DNA from: Hanamia caeni
Lineage (GTDB): Bacteria > Bacteroidota > Bacteroidia > Chitinophagales > Chitinophagaceae
DNA length: 32,924 bases
Reading direction: 5' to 3'
NCBI RefSeq assembly: GCF_003721595.1
Contig: NZ_RJJR01000028.1
Location: forward strand, 1-32,924
Shown one piece after another: positions 16,670 to 24,199 of this stretch. A program made the translations under genes and the position numbers. Positions within the stretch are counted from its first letter, which is position 1; each line of letters starts with the position of its first letter. The notes beneath the pieces are model-generated. The model was not told the DNA's origin. It saw nothing but the letters and a program-made list of their open reading frames with translations, and ran no database searches.

Positions 16670-17803
16670 ATGAAAAATATTTTCAAATTATTCGCTCTCA
16701 CTTTTCTTCTTGCATCGTGTGGCAGCAAATCGGTCACAACTAAACAGCAGCAAACGACAGAAGTAGAGAGCAATTTCATTACCCTCACGGACGCGCAAAT
16801 GAAAAATGCGAATATCGTTACCGGAAAAATGGAACAAAAAGAAATTACATCCATTTTGAAAGTGAATGGGAAAATTGATGTACCGCCGCAGAACATGATT
16901 TCCGTTAGCCTTCCATTGGGTGGTTATCTGAAATCAACAAAGTTGTTACCGGGTATGCATGTGAATAAACATGAGGCTATTGCAGTGGTGGAAGACAACC
17001 AGTTTATTCAGTTGCAGCAAGATTATTTGACAGCTAAAGCACAACTCGCATTGAATGAAACAGAATACTACCGCCAGAAAGATTTGAATGCCACCAAGGC
17101 GAGTAGCGACAAGGTTTTCCAACAGGCAGCGGCCGCATTTGAAACACAAAAAATTCTGATGAAATCATTGGCAGAAAAGTTGAAGCTGATTGGCATTAAC
17201 CCCGCAAAACTTTCATTGCAAAATATTTCAAAGAGCGTGAATGTGTATTCGCCGATTGATGGATTTGTTACCAAAGTAAATGTCAACATTGGCAAATATG
17301 TTACGCCCGGCGATGTGCTTTTTGAACTCGTAAATCCAACAGACATTCATCTGAATTTACAGGTGTTTGAAAAAGATTTAAATAACGTTTTTATTGGTCA
17401 GCCGGTAGTTTCCTACACCAATAATAACCCCGCGAAAAAATATCGCGGTGATATTATTTTAATCAGCAAAGACGTATCGTCCGACGGACTTACAGATGTG
17501 CATTGTCACTTTGATAATTATGATAAAAGTTTAATTCCGGGTATGTACATGAACGCGGAAATTGAATTGAAAAACCACATGAGCAATGTGCTTCCGGAAG
17601 AATCGGTAGTGCGCTTTGAAGGCAAAGAATATGTTTTTGAAAACAAAGGAAAAAACACTTTTGAAATGATGCCTGTACAAACCGGGAACCTCAATGCAGG
17701 ATTTATTGAAATTACAGGCGACACGACACTCCTGGATAAAAGTATTGTTACGAAAGGCGCTTATGCCTTGCTGATGAGTTTGAAAAACAAAGAAGAAGAA
17801 TGA
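16670..17803 (+). CDS. RND periplasmic adaptor lipoprotein (CzcB/CusB type)
   Basis: The 377-residue membrane fusion protein has a lipoprotein signal (lipobox LASC, Cys17) anchoring it to a membrane. The order of parts is normal. A beta-barrel/lipoyl lead-in (VNGKIDVPPQNMISVSLPLGGYL) is followed by an alpha-helical hairpin (about residues 105-175, LQQDYLTAKAQLALNETEYY). The second lipoyl half comes next (VYSPIDGFVTKVNVNIGKYV), then barrel and membrane-proximal domains to the end. It links the inner-membrane pump to the outer-membrane channel. It begins 10 bp after the pump stop, so it is translated from the same transcript. No CusB-type methionine-rich metal site is obvious at the N-terminus, which again favours divalent metals over copper. 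No separate TolC gene follows, as expected if the channel is part of the pump protein. Confidence 0.93.
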   Translation: MKNIFKLFALTFLLASCGSKSVTTKQQQTTEVESNFITLTDAQMKNANIVTGKMEQKEITSILKVNGKIDVPPQNMISVSLPLGGYLKSTKLLPGMHVNKHEAIAVVEDNQFIQLQQDYLTAKAQLALNETEYYRQKDLNATKASSDKVFQQAAAAFETQKILMKSLAEKLKLIGINPAKLSLQNISKSVNVYSPIDGFVTKVNVNIGKYVTPGDVLFELVNPTDIHLNLQVFEKDLNNVFIGQPVVSYTNNNPAKKYRGDIILISKDVSSDGLTDVHCHFDNYDKSLIPGMYMNAEIELKNHMSNVLPEESVVRFEGKEYVFENKGKNTFEMMPVQTGNLNAGFIEITGDTTLLDKSIVTKGAYALLMSLKNKEEE

Positions 17804-17893
17804 GTATTAGTGATGAATTAAGAGTTATGAGTTATGAATCATGAATTAGAGGTGAAATCCTTGTTAAGTGTCGAAGTTTTGAGATGTCCAGCC

Positions 17894-17957
17894 ATACTAT
17901 TTGCATAAAATCTGTGCATACGATAATACTATTTGCATAAGTTCCGCGCATAAAATA
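17894..17957. repeat. Two tandem 32-bp imperfect repeats upstream of the P-type ATPase
   Basis: Copies at 17894-17925 and 17926-17957 are directly adjacent, and 26 of 32 positions are identical. Both open with ATACTATTTGCATAA and carry a second GCATA about 10 bp later. A partial third copy, TATTTGCAATATT, starts at 17992. They lie 76-140 bp before the ATPase start and look like a cluster of protein-binding sites. The stretch just upstream (about 17812-17852) is a low-complexity run of ATGAATTA/GTTATGA units. Confidence 0.7.
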
Positions 17958-18033
17958 AATAACGAAATCAATAATTGTACAAAGTCGTTGGTATTTGCAA
18001 TATTTTTAATTGTAATTCCTGTCTATAATAACA

Positions 18034-20535
18034 ATGAATACAAACCCATTTCCCTTTTCAGGATTATCCGGCGCCGAAGCAGAAGCCTCGCGCAAACTTC
18101 ATGGTAAAAATGTGTTGTCATCAAAATCTGCAAGTCCTTTCTGGCATGCATTGAAAGATGCTGTTACAGAACCTATGTTTATTTTGCTGGTTACGGCTGC
18201 AGTGATTTATTTTATTCTGGGTGAATTTTCTGATGCCTGGTTTATGAGTGGCGCTATTATTCTGGTTTCGGGTATTTCCATTTACCAGGACAACAGAAGC
18301 CGCAATGCATTGAAGGCATTGAAAGAGTTTACGCAACCTCACGCCACTGTTATTCGTGATAACCGGGTGATGCATCTTTTATCAGAAGAAATTGTGGTGG
18401 GTGATTATGTGATTGTTTCGGAAGGTGAACTCATTCCTGCAGATGGACAGGTAAAGCAACTCAATGATTTTTCAGTAAACGAATCCATTCTTACGGGCGA
18501 ATCTTTTAGTGTAACAAAAGACATTCGTTCAGAAGAAGATAATAAAGTGTTTAGCGGCACGCTTGCCGAAGCGGGCCAATGCGTGTTTGAAGTAACCGCT
18601 GTAGGTGAGCGTACCAAATTAGGACAATTGGGAAAATCCATTCAGAGCATCCGGAAAGAAAAGTCACCCTTGCAAAAGCAAATAAGCGTTTTTGTAAAAT
18701 GGATGGCCCTTGCGGGTGGAATGATCTTCCTCATTATCTGGGGCATCAATTTTTTCAAATCTTTTGATATTTTAGATAGTTTATTGAAGGGTTTAACGAT
18801 TGCAATGTCAGTGCTTCCCGAAGAAATTCCTGTGGCATTGGCCACTTTTATGGCGCTCGGCGCATGGCGGTTGATGCGGCAGGGTGTGATTGTAAAAGAA
18901 ACTTCCACGGTGGAAGCATTGGGTTCGGCCACCGTTTTGTGTACCGACAAAACAGGCACCATTACAGAGAACCGCATGGAGCTTTTTAAGGTTTATGATT
19001 TTACCGGCAACACAATTGCTGAGAAAGAAAAGTGGCAGAGCTCTTCTGCGCAAAACCTCATCAGCGCTGCGATGTGGGCCAGTGAGATTGTTCCTTTCAA
19101 CCCGATGGAAAAAGCTATTCACGAAGCTTATACAGAAAATATAAAAAAAGACCTGCGTCCCGAATTCAAAATGATTCATGAATATCCTTTGGAAGGAAAA
19201 CCGCCGATGATGACGCATGTTTTTGAAAATGGAAATGGCGAAAGAGTGATTGCCGTAAAAGGTGCACCGGAAGCGATATTGCAACATTCATCGCTTGACA
19301 GTGAACAAATAAATAAAGTAAATTCTTATTTGGAATCATTTGCCCGTGAGGGTTTGCGCGTATTAGGCGTGGGGAAAATAAAGTTTGTCGGAAATGATTT
19401 TCCCAAAACGCAGCAGGAATTTAAAATTGATTTTTTAGGATTCCTCGGTTTTTATGACCCGCCGAAAAAGAATATTGCTCATGTGTTTAAACAGCTTTAT
19501 AGCGCCGGTATTCAACTAAAAATAATTACAGGGGATAATCCTTTAACCACCGCGGCTATTGCCAAACAGGCTAATTTCCGGGGATATGAAAAAGCCATTA
19601 CCAGCGCCGAATTGTTACAATTGGATGAAACTAATTTTGATAAAGCAGTAAGCGAAAAAACTATTTTCACCCGCATGTTTCCGGAAGTGAAATTGAAGAT
19701 TGTTGAAAGTTTAAAACGGCAAAATCATATTGTAGGTATGACGGGCGATGGCGTAAATGATGGACCTGCGCTGAAGGCAGCCAACATCGGTATTGCTATG
19801 GGCAAGCGTGGTTCTGAAATCGCGAAAGAAGCGGCGTCCCTGATTCTTACTGATGATGATTTTGGAAAAATGGTGGATGCTGTGGCTATGGGCAGAAAGA
19901 TTTATGCGAATCTGAAAAAAGCTATTCAATACATTATTTCCATCCATATACCCATTATTTTAACTGTAGCGCTGCCACTTGTTTTGGGATGGGCGTATCC
20001 CACAATTTTTACACCCGTGCATGTGATTTTTTTAGAGCTCATCATGGGGCCAACTTGTTCCATTGTTTATGAAAATGAACCGCTGGAAGCCAATGCCATG
20101 CAACGTCCGCCTCGTGAAATGACGCATACATTTTTTAATTTAAAGGAATTGACGATTAGTATTATACAGGGACTTGCCATCACTGTGGGCACCTTATTCG
20201 CCTACCAGTTTTCAGTTAAAAACGGGTATGGTGGAGAACTGACCCGTTCCATGGTTTTCACGACATTAATCATAGCTAATATTTTCCTTACACTGGTCAA
20301 CCGCTCGTTTTATTATTCCGTTTTTACTACTTTACAATACCGGAACATATTGATGATTGTGGTGCTTTTCGTAACCCTCACGCTGCTTGCCCTTATTCTC
20401 TATGTTCCCTCTATTACCCGTTTTTTTAAAATGGCTTCTTTAAATGGAATGCAATCAGGCATTGCTATCTTGGTGGGATTTGTTTCCGTATTTTGGTTCG
20501 AAGGATATAAGTGGTGGAAACGCAGATGGAGCTGA
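18034..20535 (+). CDS. Cation-translocating P-type ATPase (P2-like)
   Basis: The 833-residue pump has every P-type landmark: an actuator-domain TGES near residue 155, the phosphorylated Asp305 in CTDKTGTITENRM, and the hinge TGDGVNDGPALKAA (residues 570-583). Four C-terminal helices follow. It lacks the N-terminal CxxC heavy-metal domain and the CPC motif of P1B pumps, so it is not a typical Cu/Zn/Cd exporter. The overall order matches P2 (calcium/cation) ATPases, but TM4 has PEEIP (residues 262-266) where calcium pumps have PEGLP. TM6 reads FLELIMGPTCSIVYENEP. This variant is frequent in Bacteroidota and its ion is not established to my knowledge. It has its own upstream region with tandem repeats and converges on the Crp/Fnr gene, with only 22 bp between stops. 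Confidence 0.92.
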   Translation: MNTNPFPFSGLSGAEAEASRKLHGKNVLSSKSASPFWHALKDAVTEPMFILLVTAAVIYFILGEFSDAWFMSGAIILVSGISIYQDNRSRNALKALKEFTQPHATVIRDNRVMHLLSEEIVVGDYVIVSEGELIPADGQVKQLNDFSVNESILTGESFSVTKDIRSEEDNKVFSGTLAEAGQCVFEVTAVGERTKLGQLGKSIQSIRKEKSPLQKQISVFVKWMALAGGMIFLIIWGINFFKSFDILDSLLKGLTIAMSVLPEEIPVALATFMALGAWRLMRQGVIVKETSTVEALGSATVLCTDKTGTITENRMELFKVYDFTGNTIAEKEKWQSSSAQNLISAAMWASEIVPFNPMEKAIHEAYTENIKKDLRPEFKMIHEYPLEGKPPMMTHVFENGNGERVIAVKGAPEAILQHSSLDSEQINKVNSYLESFAREGLRVLGVGKIKFVGNDFPKTQQEFKIDFLGFLGFYDPPKKNIAHVFKQLYSAGIQLKIITGDNPLTTAAIAKQANFRGYEKAITSAELLQLDETNFDKAVSEKTIFTRMFPEVKLKIVESLKRQNHIVGMTGDGVNDGPALKAANIGIAMGKRGSEIAKEAASLILTDDDFGKMVDAVAMGRKIYANLKKAIQYIISIHIPIILTVALPLVLGWAYPTIFTPVHVIFLELIMGPTCSIVYENEPLEANAMQRPPREMTHTFFNLKELTISIIQGLAITVGTLFAYQFSVKNGYGGELTRSMVFTTLIIANIFLTLVNRSFYYSVFTTLQYRNILMIVVLFVTLTLLALILYVPSITRFFKMASLNGMQSGIAILVGFVSVFWFEGYKWWKRRWS

Positions 20536-20557
20536 TTTTTAAAAAGAGATAAAAATA

Positions 20558-21172
20558 TTATTCTCCACCCACCAACTCAATCGTATTCCTTCCCAACTTC
20601 ACCAACCTTTTCTTTTCCATCGTGCGCAGCAAACGGCTTACAGCTTCACGGTGTGTATTGAGTTCCGTAGCGATTTGCTGATGGGTAATTAATAACGCAG
20701 ATGTATTCAGCGCTTCTTTTTTCTTTTCCAGATAGTTAAGAATCTTTTTATCAAGGCTGTTGAAGGCGATGAGGTCAATAACCTGAATCAATTCTCCAAA
20801 ACGTGCGCTATATGTGGCGTTGATAAATCTTTGCCATTCAGGATATGCTGATAATTTGTCCAGCAGCTCAGCCGGGACGAGTAATACTTCTGTCTCATCT
20901 TCTGCGATGGCTTTGATCATGCTTTCTTTTTTCGCGGCACAACAATTCACTGCCATAGCGCACGTTTCAGAAGGATAAAGGTGATAAAGAAAAACTTCCC
21001 TTCCTTCCTCATCCTCACGTACGATGCGCAATGCACCTTCCAGGACTATCGGCACGAAATGAATTCTATCGCCCGGAAAAATCAATATTTCATCGGGCGC
21101 CAGTGTCTTGACGCGTGAATATGCAAATATTTCCTGTTGAAGTTTAGGATCCGCGAAAAGTGTGGTATTCAT
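20558..21172 (-). CDS. Crp/Fnr family transcriptional regulator with an FNR-type recognition helix
   Basis: The 204-residue protein has an N-terminal cyclic-nucleotide-fold beta-roll (about residues 20-110), a dimerisation helix (about 112-150) and a C-terminal winged HTH. The recognition helix reads HREAVSRLLR. Its E-x-x-S-R core (Glu176, Ser179, Arg180) is the one FNR uses to read TTGAT half-sites. The four iron-sulfur cysteines of E. coli FNR are absent, and the cAMP-binding pocket sequence is not kept. Instead there are Cys71, Cys77 and Cys78 in the beta-roll (SETCAMAVNCCAA), which could sense redox state. It overlaps the upstream methyltransferase gene by 4 bp (ATGA), so the two are co-transcribed. 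A near-perfect FNR box lies in the divergent region ahead of that operon. Confidence 0.93.
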   Translation of the reverse strand: MNTTLFADPKLQQEIFAYSRVKTLAPDEILIFPGDRIHFVPIVLEGALRIVREDEEGREVFLYHLYPSETCAMAVNCCAAKKESMIKAIAEDETEVLLVPAELLDKLSAYPEWQRFINATYSARFGELIQVIDLIAFNSLDKKILNYLEKKKEALNTSALLITHQQIATELNTHREAVSRLLRTMEKKRLVKLGRNTIELVGGE

Positions 21173-21642
21173 GTTCGGCGAATTTCCTTCTTTTTTACTA
21201 TGAAAAACATTCCTGTTTTCTTTTTATAAGCCGCATAATTTGAAAATTTATTCTGCAAAAGTTTTTCTTCGTAAACGGCTTTGAATCTGAATAAAATCAG
21301 TAGCATAAAAAAAATTAAAAGCCGCAAAGTATTTTCGGAATACATCGAAAAACCCAAAGTAAAAAATAAGATACCTGAATAGATAGGATGACGTATGTAT
21401 TTGTATATTCCTGACTGAACCAGTGTAGCACTCTGCCGGGGAGTTGGAAATGGTGATAGATTTTTGTTTAAAGTAATAATAGAAGTAAGTAAGACAATAA
21501 TGCCGGTAAAAGAAATAAATAATCCTGTTGCCTGTAACCAGCCAGGAACCGAAAAATCAATTTTTGAAAACCGGAATAGATAAGCAACAAACAAAATTAA
21601 CTGTATGTCTACGAATAAATTATCTTTTGCGTTTCGTTTCAT
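21169..21642 (-). CDS. Isoprenylcysteine carboxyl methyltransferase family membrane protein
   Basis: Taken from the ATG at 21642 (MKRNAKDNLFVD), the protein has about 157 residues with four or five membrane segments. It carries the family signature YKYIRHPIYSGILFFTLGF, then EEKLLQNKFSNYAAYKKKTG, matching the SAM-binding end of ICMT/PEMT-like methyltransferases. Bacterial members have varied or unknown substrates; none can be assigned here. The open frame extends upstream to 21726, but the added 28 residues (LIRKNLWIHCILIINCR) do not resemble the family, so the later start is preferred. Its stop overlaps the start of the Crp/Fnr gene as ATGA, showing translational coupling. It is divergent from the DUF302 operon across a 265-bp shared regulatory region. 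Confidence 0.85.
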   Translation of the reverse strand: MKRNAKDNLFVDIQLILFVAYLFRFSKIDFSVPGWLQATGLFISFTGIIVLLTSIITLNKNLSPFPTPRQSATLVQSGIYKYIRHPIYSGILFFTLGFSMYSENTLRLLIFFMLLILFRFKAVYEEKLLQNKFSNYAAYKKKTGMFFIVKKKEIRRT

Positions 21643-21854
21643 TTTACTGAATGATTTGTTGGAAAAACCGATACGACAATTTATAATTAAAATACAGTGA
21701 ATCCATAAATTTTTCCGAATTAGCAATTAACGAAGTCCAAAACTGCCAATAATAAATTTGACGAAAAAAGAATGAACAGAATTGCATATTCTTACGAAAA
21801 ATAAAAAAAATCTTAAAATATCCGATTATGTAACAAATGTTCCCAAGGCGGATT

Positions 21855-21868
21855 TTGAAACGTATCAA
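21855..21868. promoter_or_regulatory. FNR-type box in the divergent promoter region
   Basis: The 14-mer TTGAAACGTATCAA matches the FNR consensus TTGAT-N4-ATCAA at nine of ten specified bases. It is centred 46 bp before the DUF302 start and about 220 bp before the methyltransferase-Crp/Fnr operon start. TAGTTTTT at 21878-21885 resembles a Bacteroidota -7 element (TAnnTTTG). If that is the promoter, the box would overlap the -33 region and favour repression; activation would need a start site nearer the ATG. Confidence 0.55.
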
Positions 21869-21907
21869 CTTTGGGTATAGTTTTTAAATCACCCTTAAAT
21901 AATAAAT

Positions 21908-22309
21908 ATGAGTTACTATTTTTTTAAAACCGTGAATGATGATTTTGATGTCGCAATTGAAAAAGTTACCAACGAATTAACGAAAGAAGGATTTGGCGTG
22001 CTTACTGAAATTGATATACAGCAAACTTTAAAAAAGAAGTTGAATGTGGATTTCAGAAAATACAAAATTCTTGGCGCATGTAATCCACATTTTGCCTATC
22101 AGGCATTATTAGCAGAGGATGCGATCGGTACGATGCTTCCCTGCAATATAATTGTGCAGGAGCACGAAAATGGAGAAGTTGAGATTTCCGCAGTGGATCC
22201 GGTGGCTTCCATGATGGCTGTCAAAAATGATGCACTTAGCAGCATAGCGATGGAAGTAAAAGAAAAACTTGGTCGCGTGATTGACAAATTAAGCAACAAC
22301 AAAAATTAA
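21908..22309 (+). CDS. DUF302 domain-containing protein
   Basis: The 133-residue soluble protein is one DUF302 domain: YYFFKTVNDDFDVAIEKVTNELTKEGFGVLTEIDI followed by KILGACNPHFAYQALLAEDAIGTMLPCNIIVQE and VDPVASM. The family forms small dimeric beta-alpha proteins whose biochemical role is unknown. They often occur next to redox, sulfur or metal-stress genes. Two cysteines are visible, in LGACNPH and LPCNIIV. It is the first gene of a tight five-gene run (6, 15 and 1 bp to the next three members) that includes OsmC and rhodanese proteins. It has no signal peptide, so it is cytoplasmic. The FNR-type box upstream suggests redox- or oxygen-linked control. Confidence 0.93.
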   Translation: MSYYFFKTVNDDFDVAIEKVTNELTKEGFGVLTEIDIQQTLKKKLNVDFRKYKILGACNPHFAYQALLAEDAIGTMLPCNIIVQEHENGEVEISAVDPVASMMAVKNDALSSIAMEVKEKLGRVIDKLSNNKN

Positions 22310-22315
22310 ACTAAA

Positions 22316-22777
22316 ATGGCACACGAAGTAGACGTACAATGGATGGGTAAAATGCAATTCAATGCATTAGTAAACGGGCACACGATTATCATGGATGGTC
22401 CCGAAAAAGTGGGTGGTGAAAATAATGGTCCCATCCCCAAACCCTTTGTTCTTACGGCCTTGGCTGGATGCACTGGTATGGACGTAGCAGCAATTTTAAG
22501 GAAGGCTGAAAAAAATCCTTATGAATTTGAGATGAAAGTAATTGGAGAAATCAGCAAAAAAGCACCGATAGAATATATTGCTGTTCATGTAATTTATGAT
22601 TTCAAAGGAACCGCTGAAAATAAAGAAGCTTCACTACATGCAGTAACCGCTTCGCAGGAACAATATTGCGGAGTAAGCAGCATGTTGAAGAAAGCGCTGC
22701 CTGTAACCTGGGAAGTGAATTATAACGGCACGCAAATTTTTAATAATAAAAAAGAAATAGTCGCGGAACTGAATTAA
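22316..22777 (+). CDS. OsmC family peroxiredoxin-like protein
   Basis: The 153-residue protein has the two redox cysteines of the OsmC/Ohr fold: Cys52 in LAGCTGMDVAAIL and Cys118 in SQEQYCGVSSML. OsmC and Ohr proteins reduce organic hydroperoxides, and some act on persulfides, through this Cys pair. The fold starts with EVDVQWMGKMQFNALV and runs to the end without additional domains. It is cytoplasmic and lies 6 bp downstream of DUF302 and 15 bp upstream of DUF6132, so it is surely in one operon with them. Placement beside a rhodanese points to sulfur or persulfide handling, though ordinary peroxide detoxification remains possible. The family call is certain; the substrate is inferred. Confidence 0.95.
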   Translation: MAHEVDVQWMGKMQFNALVNGHTIIMDGPEKVGGENNGPIPKPFVLTALAGCTGMDVAAILRKAEKNPYEFEMKVIGEISKKAPIEYIAVHVIYDFKGTAENKEASLHAVTASQEQYCGVSSMLKKALPVTWEVNYNGTQIFNNKKEIVAELN

Positions 22778-22792
22778 TCTAAACTGAAAAAT

Positions 22793-23011
22793 ATGGCTGG
22801 AATAAAAAAATTTCTTTCGAAATATAAACTGACAATGATAGGAATATTCGCCGGCGCAATCGGGGGCTATCTTTATTATCATTTTATTGGTTGCAATTCC
22901 GGAACCTGTGCCATTACATCCAGACCATTAAACAGCACGCTGTATGGTGCTTTGCTGGGAGGAATATTTTTAAATATTTTTAAAAAAGAAAATAAAAAAA
23001 TTATAGAATAA
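22793..23011 (+). CDS. DUF6132 family small membrane protein
   Basis: The 72-residue protein has two predicted membrane helices (about residues 12-30 and 50-64) separated by a short loop. The loop carries GCNSGTCAITSRP, a C-x4-C pair. This matches the Bacteroidota family DUF6132, whose function is unknown. The cysteine pair near the membrane could be redox active. It sits 15 bp after the OsmC gene and only 1 bp before the rhodanese start, so translation is probably coupled. The spacing and common occurrence next to rhodanese proteins suggest a role in sulfur metabolism, but this is context only. Confidence 0.85.
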   Translation: MAGIKKFLSKYKLTMIGIFAGAIGGYLYYHFIGCNSGTCAITSRPLNSTLYGALLGGIFLNIFKKENKKIIE

Positions 23012-23012
23012 A

Positions 23013-23327
23013 ATGATAGAGTCAATAAAAAAAATGTTCAAATTAGGAACTAAAACAGATTACGGCGAATTAATAAAACAAGGCGCCATTATTTTAGACG
23101 TGAGAAGCAAAGCTGAATTTTCAGGAGGGCATATCGAAAATTCAATCAACATCCCGGTAGATCAGTTAAGTAATAATTTATCAAAGCTGCAAAATAAAGA
23201 TAAATGTATTATTTGCTGCTGCGCTTCAGGAATGAGAAGCGGCACCGCAAAAAAAATATTAGAAGCCAAAGGATATAAGGTTGTCTTTAACGGCGGCGGA
23301 TGGAATAGTTTGCAAAATAAATTATGA
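23013..23327 (+). CDS. Single-domain rhodanese sulfurtransferase
   Basis: The 104-residue protein is one rhodanese domain: ILDVRSKAEFSGGHIENSINIP followed by the active loop CIICCCASGMRS and GYKVVFNGGGWNSL. The catalytic cysteine is Cys70 in CASGMRS, the place where persulfide forms. The loop is preceded by three further cysteines (65, 68, 69), an unusually dense cluster that may pass sulfur on or bind metal. There is no signal peptide, but the N-terminal MIESIKKMFKLG is amphipathic. It starts 1 bp after the DUF6132 stop. As the only recognisable sulfurtransferase it gives the best clue to the operon's role, namely thiosulfate or persulfide transfer. Confidence 0.94.
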   Translation: MIESIKKMFKLGTKTDYGELIKQGAIILDVRSKAEFSGGHIENSINIPVDQLSNNLSKLQNKDKCIICCCASGMRSGTAKKILEAKGYKVVFNGGGWNSLQNKL

Positions 23328-23340
23328 ATGGCATACAATT

Positions 23341-23365
23341 CCGGCTGGTGATGGCGCCAGCCCGG
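23341..23365 (+). other. GC-rich hairpin between the rhodanese and Cys-rich membrane protein genes
   Basis: CCGGCTGG pairs with CCAGCCCGG (one bulged C) around an 8-nt loop, 13 bp after the rhodanese stop. No T-tract follows, so it is not a canonical terminator. It could be a processing or attenuation element separating the last gene, which starts 91 bp later. Confidence 0.4.
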
Positions 23366-23455
23366 CAGTCATTCCGGTCAGTGTTCTACCGTCCGCAAGC
23401 GCATAGTAAAACGACAAATTAATCATTTTTTCATTTCAATTAAATAAATCAACTC

Positions 23456-23710
23456 ATGGAAACGATTAAACAAACCATATTCAACGGCTGGCATTTTATG
23501 CGATGGCTTCGCCTTGTATTTGGAATATTTTTTATCATTCAGGGTATTCAATCATCAGATACTCTTATAGGAGTTGTGGGCGCTTTCTTTTTGCTGACTG
23601 CGATAAGCAATACAGGTTGCTGTGGCGCTGGAAGCTGTGCAGCGCCTGTACGAAAGAACAACGCAGATAAGCCGGAAGAAATCACATTTGAAGAAATAAA
23701 AGATAAATAA
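23456..23710 (+). CDS. Small Cys-rich membrane protein, DUF2892/YgaP-like
   Basis: The 84-residue protein has two membrane helices (about residues 16-28 and 35-50) in the pattern WLRLVFGIFFIIQGIQSSDTLIGVVGAFFLLTAISN. This resembles the YgaP/DUF2892 transmembrane unit that is fused to rhodanese in some bacteria. The second helix ends in TGCCGAGSCAAP, three cysteines at the membrane face, followed by a charged tail (DKPEEITFEEIKDK). In E. coli YgaP the rhodanese and membrane parts form one protein, whereas here they are adjacent genes on one strand. A 128-bp gap with a hairpin separates it from the rhodanese gene, so it may have separate control. The DUF2892 assignment is by resemblance and less certain than the neighbours. 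Confidence 0.75.
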   Translation: METIKQTIFNGWHFMRWLRLVFGIFFIIQGIQSSDTLIGVVGAFFLLTAISNTGCCGAGSCAAPVRKNNADKPEEITFEEIKDK

Positions 23711-23809
23711 AATGATAAATAGTTTTTCAGAATAATTAATTCGATGATAATCTTTCACGTGCGGAGGCAGCTTTAGAAGTGTGCCTTCAACAGTCAAGAT
23801 TAAACGTTT

Positions 23810-24199
23810 TTAAAAACCTTTTCTCACGATATAAATGACAAAAGGCGTGATCAAAAGAGAAACGAGGAAGAGCACCCAAATCCGCCCGCGCGCAATATCA
23901 TAATCGCGCAAAAGAAACTCCCAGGATTTGCCGGTCAGGACGCCAAGTAGCAATTCAAATGCAATGGTTAGTAGTACCCAGACGAGGCCGGTTAAAAAAG
24001 CCTGTTTTGCATTTTGTATTTGTAAATATGGAAAGATAAACCACGTATAAATCCAACATAAAATGATCAACGTGATGGTGGATAGCTGGTGCGACCGGAA
24101 TTCATTGAATTGCTTCATCAGCGCCAGTTCTCTTATTGTGGCATTTGCGAAAGCAATCGCGACCATTGGCAGCCAGAATAGAAAATATTTAATACTCAT
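23810..24199 (-). CDS. Hypothetical four-helix membrane protein
   Basis: I do not recognise a family. The 129-residue protein has four predicted membrane helices (about residues 3-18, 42-58, 67-86 and 107-124). Between the last two is an aromatic and charged loop reading WEFLLRDYDIARGRIWVL. It has no cysteine pair, signal cleavage site or enzymatic motif. Its start overlaps the end of the upstream gene by 11 bp, so the two membrane proteins are translationally coupled. The pair follows the sulfatase gene on the same strand after a gap of about 130 bp containing an inverted repeat. They may therefore form their own small operon rather than the tail of the glycan locus. Confidence 0.75.
   Translation of the reverse strand: MSIKYFLFWLPMVAIAFANATIRELALMKQFNEFRSHQLSTITLIILCWIYTWFIFPYLQIQNAKQAFLTGLVWVLLTIAFELLLGVLTGKSWEFLLRDYDIARGRIWVLFLVSLLITPFVIYIVRKGF

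Noticed and set aside
17901..18107. A 69-codon plus-strand open frame starting within the tandem repeats.
   Set aside because: Its codons come from the repeats and it runs out of frame into the ATPase gene; no domain or leader is visible.
23805..23816. GTTTTTAAAAAC, a perfect 12-bp palindrome.
   Set aside because: It overlaps the stop codon of the minus-strand membrane protein gene and is pure A/T in its core, so it is explained as a poly-T/poly-A end rather than an operator.
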